A stretch of DNA of 14,351 nt from Methanomassiliicoccaceae archaeon (GTDB lineage Archaea; Thermoplasmatota; Thermoplasmata; Methanomassiliicoccales; Methanomethylophilaceae), in assembly GCA_009784745.1 (NCBI GenBank), contig WQXR01000031.1:1-14351 (forward strand). The letters are read 5' to 3'. Under the pieces are notes generated by a model that saw only the letters and a program-made list of their open reading frames with translations, did no database searches and was not told the origin of the DNA. Position numbers and translations under genes: made by a program. Of this stretch, positions 11,664 to 14,351 are shown one piece after another; position 1 is the stretch's first letter; each line of letters opens with the position of its first letter.

Positions 11664-12656
11664 TCATTGTTTCAAAAGAACGTGATAGTGTCTTGTCAGT
11701 GAACCGTGTACTTTCTGAGCATGAACATCCTCTTTGGTCATGATGTTTGTTTGTAATTCGTACGGAAGAACAACGACCGCTCTTCCGTTAGATCTCAAAC
11801 ATCTGTTGATCGAAGGTATCGAACGTTCATGGATATTTTTTGCATTCTCGCCGGCTGTGTGCGTCGACCTTCCGTATGGGGGGTCTGTGACGATCGCATC
11901 CACATCGGTAAATCTGTCGCCTATGTCACCGATGTCCAGAACATCGCTGTCATACAGTTTTAAATTATAATGATCCATATTTTCCATACAGCCGACGATC
12001 ATTCTCTCATCGATATCGGATATCGCAACTTTCATACCCATCGAAGCGGCCTCTATCGCGATACCTCCGGTACCGCAGAAAGGATCCAGAACGATCCCGC
12101 CTTTTCTTACAGACGTTAAATTCACGCATGCGCGTGCGAACTTCGGGTGCAGCGATATCGGCGAGAAGAAAGGACGTTCGCTTACCTTTCTTTTCTCGAA
12201 TGCCGTTCTGTTTATGGATGCGTCACATACGAACACATGAATTTTGTCGGAAATGAATAATCTCGCATCGACATCAGGAGAATCCAACGAAACATCGTTC
12301 TTCTCCGAATGTATCCGTCCGAATTTTTTTACGAGGTCTTGTGTATTGATATTTGGCATCATACCCTCATATCTCCGTGCACGAACTGCGAACGTCCCCT
12401 CCGGAATTGTTACCCTTTCGAATGCAGTATCGTCAGCATCGAACGAACCCAGATACATTCCGGCCTTTTGAGTGAGAGCGATCCTTTCTGTAACGTTCTC
12501 GAATATGCGGTCATCGAACTCCGCGATGACGTATCCGGGACCTTTGTTGAACGTGACAAAATCATTTCGATCCGATTCGGCCTTTATGCATGCGTACGCT
12601 TCGGCCGCAGGCATCGTCGGATGTTCTCCGGAAAGTTCGAAAAAGTATTTTGTCAT
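11664..12656 (-). CDS. THUMP-domain tRNA (guanine-N2)-methyltransferase, Trm-G10/Trm11 type
   Basis: 330 aa. The N-terminal half (about 1-150) has the layout of the N-terminal-like domain plus THUMP RNA-binding domain. The C-terminal half is a Rossmann methyltransferase, with DPFCGTGG (191-198) for S-adenosylmethionine and DPPYGR (258-263) as the amino-methylation motif. The archaeal enzymes methylate the 2-amino group of G10 in tRNA, giving m2G or m2,2G. An ATG at 12686 would overlap the previous stop by four bases (ATGA), but the GGAG at 12668-12665 lies eight bases before the ATG at 12656, whose product starts MTKYFFELSGEH as family members do, so 12656 is preferred. The gene lies directly downstream of archaeosine synthase; both act on the tRNA D-arm. 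Confidence 0.88.
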   Translation of the reverse strand: MTKYFFELSGEHPTMPAAEAYACIKAESDRNDFVTFNKGPGYVIAEFDDRIFENVTERIALTQKAGMYLGSFDADDTAFERVTIPEGTFAVRARRYEGMMPNINTQDLVKKFGRIHSEKNDVSLDSPDVDARLFISDKIHVFVCDASINRTAFEKRKVSERPFFSPISLHPKFARACVNLTSVRKGGIVLDPFCGTGGIAIEAASMGMKVAISDIDERMIVGCMENMDHYNLKLYDSDVLDIGDIGDRFTDVDAIVTDPPYGRSTHTAGENAKNIHERSIPSINRCLRSNGRAVVVLPYELQTNIMTKEDVHAQKVHGSLTRHYHVLLKQ

Positions 12657-12664
12657 TCGTTGTT

Positions 12665-12668
12665 CTCC
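12665..12668 (-). promoter_or_regulatory. Ribosome binding site that decides the methyltransferase start
   Basis: GGAG on the minus strand, eight bases before the ATG at 12656, lies downstream of the alternative ATG at 12686 and therefore favours the later start. Confidence 0.55.
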
Positions 12669-12682
12669 TGTGATCGAAGCAT

Positions 12683-14351
12683 TCATTTCGTTTTATGGCG
12701 CACCTTTACCGCAATGCCTCTCTTGAGGTCTTCCATCTCCGATCCGGACATCATCGCGACGCCTGCGGCCTTCAGGATACCGTTGCACAAAACGACGACC
12801 TCATCGCCCATTCTGATATTGTGATCCGCTTTCAGTACACCGATCGCAAAAACATTTCCCTTAATTTCGAAATCCGCCATTTCCACAATGTTCTTATTTA
12901 CCTTCATCAACAGTTCCGCGCCTTCTATCGTGAGCGATATCATCCCTCTTTCAGGCGTCAGCATTCCCAATTGCTGTTTTCCGCGATTCATTTTCCAGTA
13001 AGGGAAATTTCCTGTAACGGATGTTCCTTCCATCAAAGCATCGGCAACATCCTTTCCGAACTGGAATCGCAGAACAGAACGTACGTTCTCTGTCCTTTCA
13101 GTATGGTAGCCGCATTTCTCCATTCCTGCGGATGCGTCACGTATAGCGTTATCCAGATTGTTCAATGACATCGGAGATGTCGGGTCACCGACGCATGTTT
13201 CCGTAAGATCCGTAAGTTCCCTTATTATCTCTGTCGTTTCGCCGAGATGAGAAATGACCGTGTCGTAACCAAATTCAAGCAATTTTGATAACATTCTGCG
13301 TATCATCTCTTTTTCCTGACATTTCCATTCTCCCGTCACGGGTATATCGTACGATGATGCGGGAAAGAAAACATCAAGTTCTCGCGGCACAATGCCCAAT
13401 GGGGACGTCACGATGACCTCGTGCACGAGCACATCATGATCGCCCGTATGTATGGCGGAAGCGAACGCACGGTGTGTTTTTGACGTATGGTACGGTTTTT
13501 TCGCCGAACACGGAAGAAGTACAAGTATGCGTTTATGTGAAGGAGGTACGTAACGTTCATCCATCATCCGTCTGAAACGTTCGTTCTCCGGCCTCAGTAA
13601 GGATTGAGTTGTGTTGCATGAAAACCTCTTTCCCACGGTGCCGCACACCTCTTCCTGATATTCGTATCCGATGCGGTCGAATATCCTTAATGCGGCGACA
13701 TTTGCAGGTGACGATACTCTTTGATCAACGAGTTCCCGCAGCCGTCCGGCGGATGTGAACATCATTACTTTTGAGCATTCTTCTTTTATTGCAATTCTGT
13801 TCCGTTCGGAAACATCGTCCCGAACAAGTATCTCCCCTTCGGGAAGATACAGCATTCCCATCTTTCCCGAAGATGCCGGAAGGGCATCATCAAAGAGATC
13901 AACACCCAAATATGCCAGTAATGCAATATTTGAAGGATCCGCAAGACCAGGGGTGAAGAGAAGAACATCATGCCCGATAAGTTCCCTGATGCGTATGATG
14001 TTATTGACCATCATCCGGGCATCCTTCCTCAGTTCGAACGCATTTGATACGATCGCGATCTCAGTTCCTTCCGGTATCACGGTATCATCGCTCAGCGGAA
14101 GTCTCATTACACAAACATTTCCGTCGCCGATAACTTCGCTGCAAACGTTCGAGGATGCTGTCGTTCTCAATCCGCGGTCAATTCTGATATGTTTATTTCC
14201 GATCGCGAATGTCCTTGCATTTCCCTCCGTGTATATGCGCACAGCATCGGAAGTATCATCGTTGTCACGCACACTGATGACCGCAGGTGTTCTTATTACG
14301 GCATCATTTGAAACGAACTCGCATACACGTCCTCTCTGCGACCGCGCAAGG
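12683..14351 (-). CDS. arcS: Archaeosine synthase (ArcS/TgtA2), 5' end beyond the window
   Basis: About 555 residues are visible. The frame stays open to the right edge of the window. A GTG at 14272 is only an internal valine: the 26 codons before it (including FVSNDAVIRTPAVI) match the N-terminal strand region of TGT-like proteins. LLFTPGLADPSNIALLAYLGVDLFDD is the TGT-like barrel part, PCSAKKPYHTSKTHR is the ArcS core motif (PCSxxKPYxxSxSH), and a PUA RNA-binding domain (about the last 80 residues, FPYWKMNRGKQQLGML onward, with IRMGDEVVVLCNGILKAAGVA) closes the protein. ArcS attaches a nitrogen donor (lysine or glutamine, depending on the lineage) to preQ0 at tRNA position 15 on the way to archaeosine. 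It ends at a TGA adjoining the Trm-G10-like gene, suggesting co-transcription. Confidence 0.93.
   Translation of the reverse strand, partial: LARSQRGRVCEFVSNDAVIRTPAVISVRDNDDTSDAVRIYTEGNARTFAIGNKHIRIDRGLRTTASSNVCSEVIGDGNVCVMRLPLSDDTVIPEGTEIAIVSNAFELRKDARMMVNNIIRIRELIGHDVLLFTPGLADPSNIALLAYLGVDLFDDALPASSGKMGMLYLPEGEILVRDDVSERNRIAIKEECSKVMMFTSAGRLRELVDQRVSSPANVAALRIFDRIGYEYQEEVCGTVGKRFSCNTTQSLLRPENERFRRMMDERYVPPSHKRILVLLPCSAKKPYHTSKTHRAFASAIHTGDHDVLVHEVIVTSPLGIVPRELDVFFPASSYDIPVTGEWKCQEKEMIRRMLSKLLEFGYDTVISHLGETTEIIRELTDLTETCVGDPTSPMSLNNLDNAIRDASAGMEKCGYHTERTENVRSVLRFQFGKDVADALMEGTSVTGNFPYWKMNRGKQQLGMLTPERGMISLTIEGAELLMKVNKNIVEMADFEIKGNVFAIGVLKADHNIRMGDEVVVLCNGILKAAGVAMMSGSEMEDLKRGIAVKVRHKTK

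Noticed and set aside
1..14351. CRISPR array, insertion sequence, integrase or attachment-site duplication
   Set aside because: No regularly spaced repeats, transposase or integrase motifs, or direct duplication of tRNA ends were found; the tRNA genes have no partial copies nearby.

Overview
The window reads as an archaeal chromosome segment. It encodes archaeosine synthase, an archaeal Trm-G10-type tRNA methyltransferase, Sec61-beta, ribosomal protein eL41 and tRNAs with bulge-helix-bulge (BHB) introns. Most genes also have a TATA element about 25-30 bases upstream of the start codon, which implies leaderless or short-leader mRNAs. The gene mix would suit a Thermoplasmata-type euryarchaeon, possibly a Methanomassiliicoccales-like methanogen. 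That placement is inference; nothing in the window fixes it.

Layout. At 1-65 lies the 3' end of a gene, followed by a strong hairpin/T-tract terminator. At 136-3169 four plus-strand genes follow: a PLP-dependent aminotransferase, a metal-dependent amidohydrolase, a six-helix membrane protein and a small basic protein. At 3244-3674 a compact translation cluster holds tRNA-Arg(UCU), eL41 and tRNA-Trp(CCA). tRNA-Arg has a 25-base intron inside the T-loop. tRNA-Trp has a ~98-base intron that carries a box C/D 2'-O-methylation guide RNA. At 3716-6785 on the minus strand an overlapping operon encodes an ACT-domain regulator, homoserine dehydrogenase and a citramalate synthase-type enzyme, which connects the threonine branch with pyruvate-derived isoleucine synthesis. 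tRNA-Ser(GGA) lies upstream of it. At 7069-7980 are nadE and tRNA-Glu(CUC).

From 8929 leftwards runs a TerC-family membrane protein, and from 9076 rightwards a 660-residue, extremely acidic, repetitive protein of unknown function. They diverge from a strikingly symmetrical intergenic region. Then come Sec61-beta (minus, 54 aa), a small zinc-ribbon protein (plus) and, on the minus strand, archaeosine synthase overlapping a Trm-G10-like methyltransferase. Archaeosine synthase runs off the right edge of the window.

The theme is strongly tRNA-centred: four tRNAs, an intron-encoded methylation guide, and two enzymes that modify the tRNA D-arm (G15 and G10). The most unusual items are the T-loop intron of tRNA-Arg, the tRNA-Trp guide (whose second target is C39 rather than U39, with an extra GC-rich hairpin in the intron), the mirrored divergent promoter, and the acidic repeat protein.
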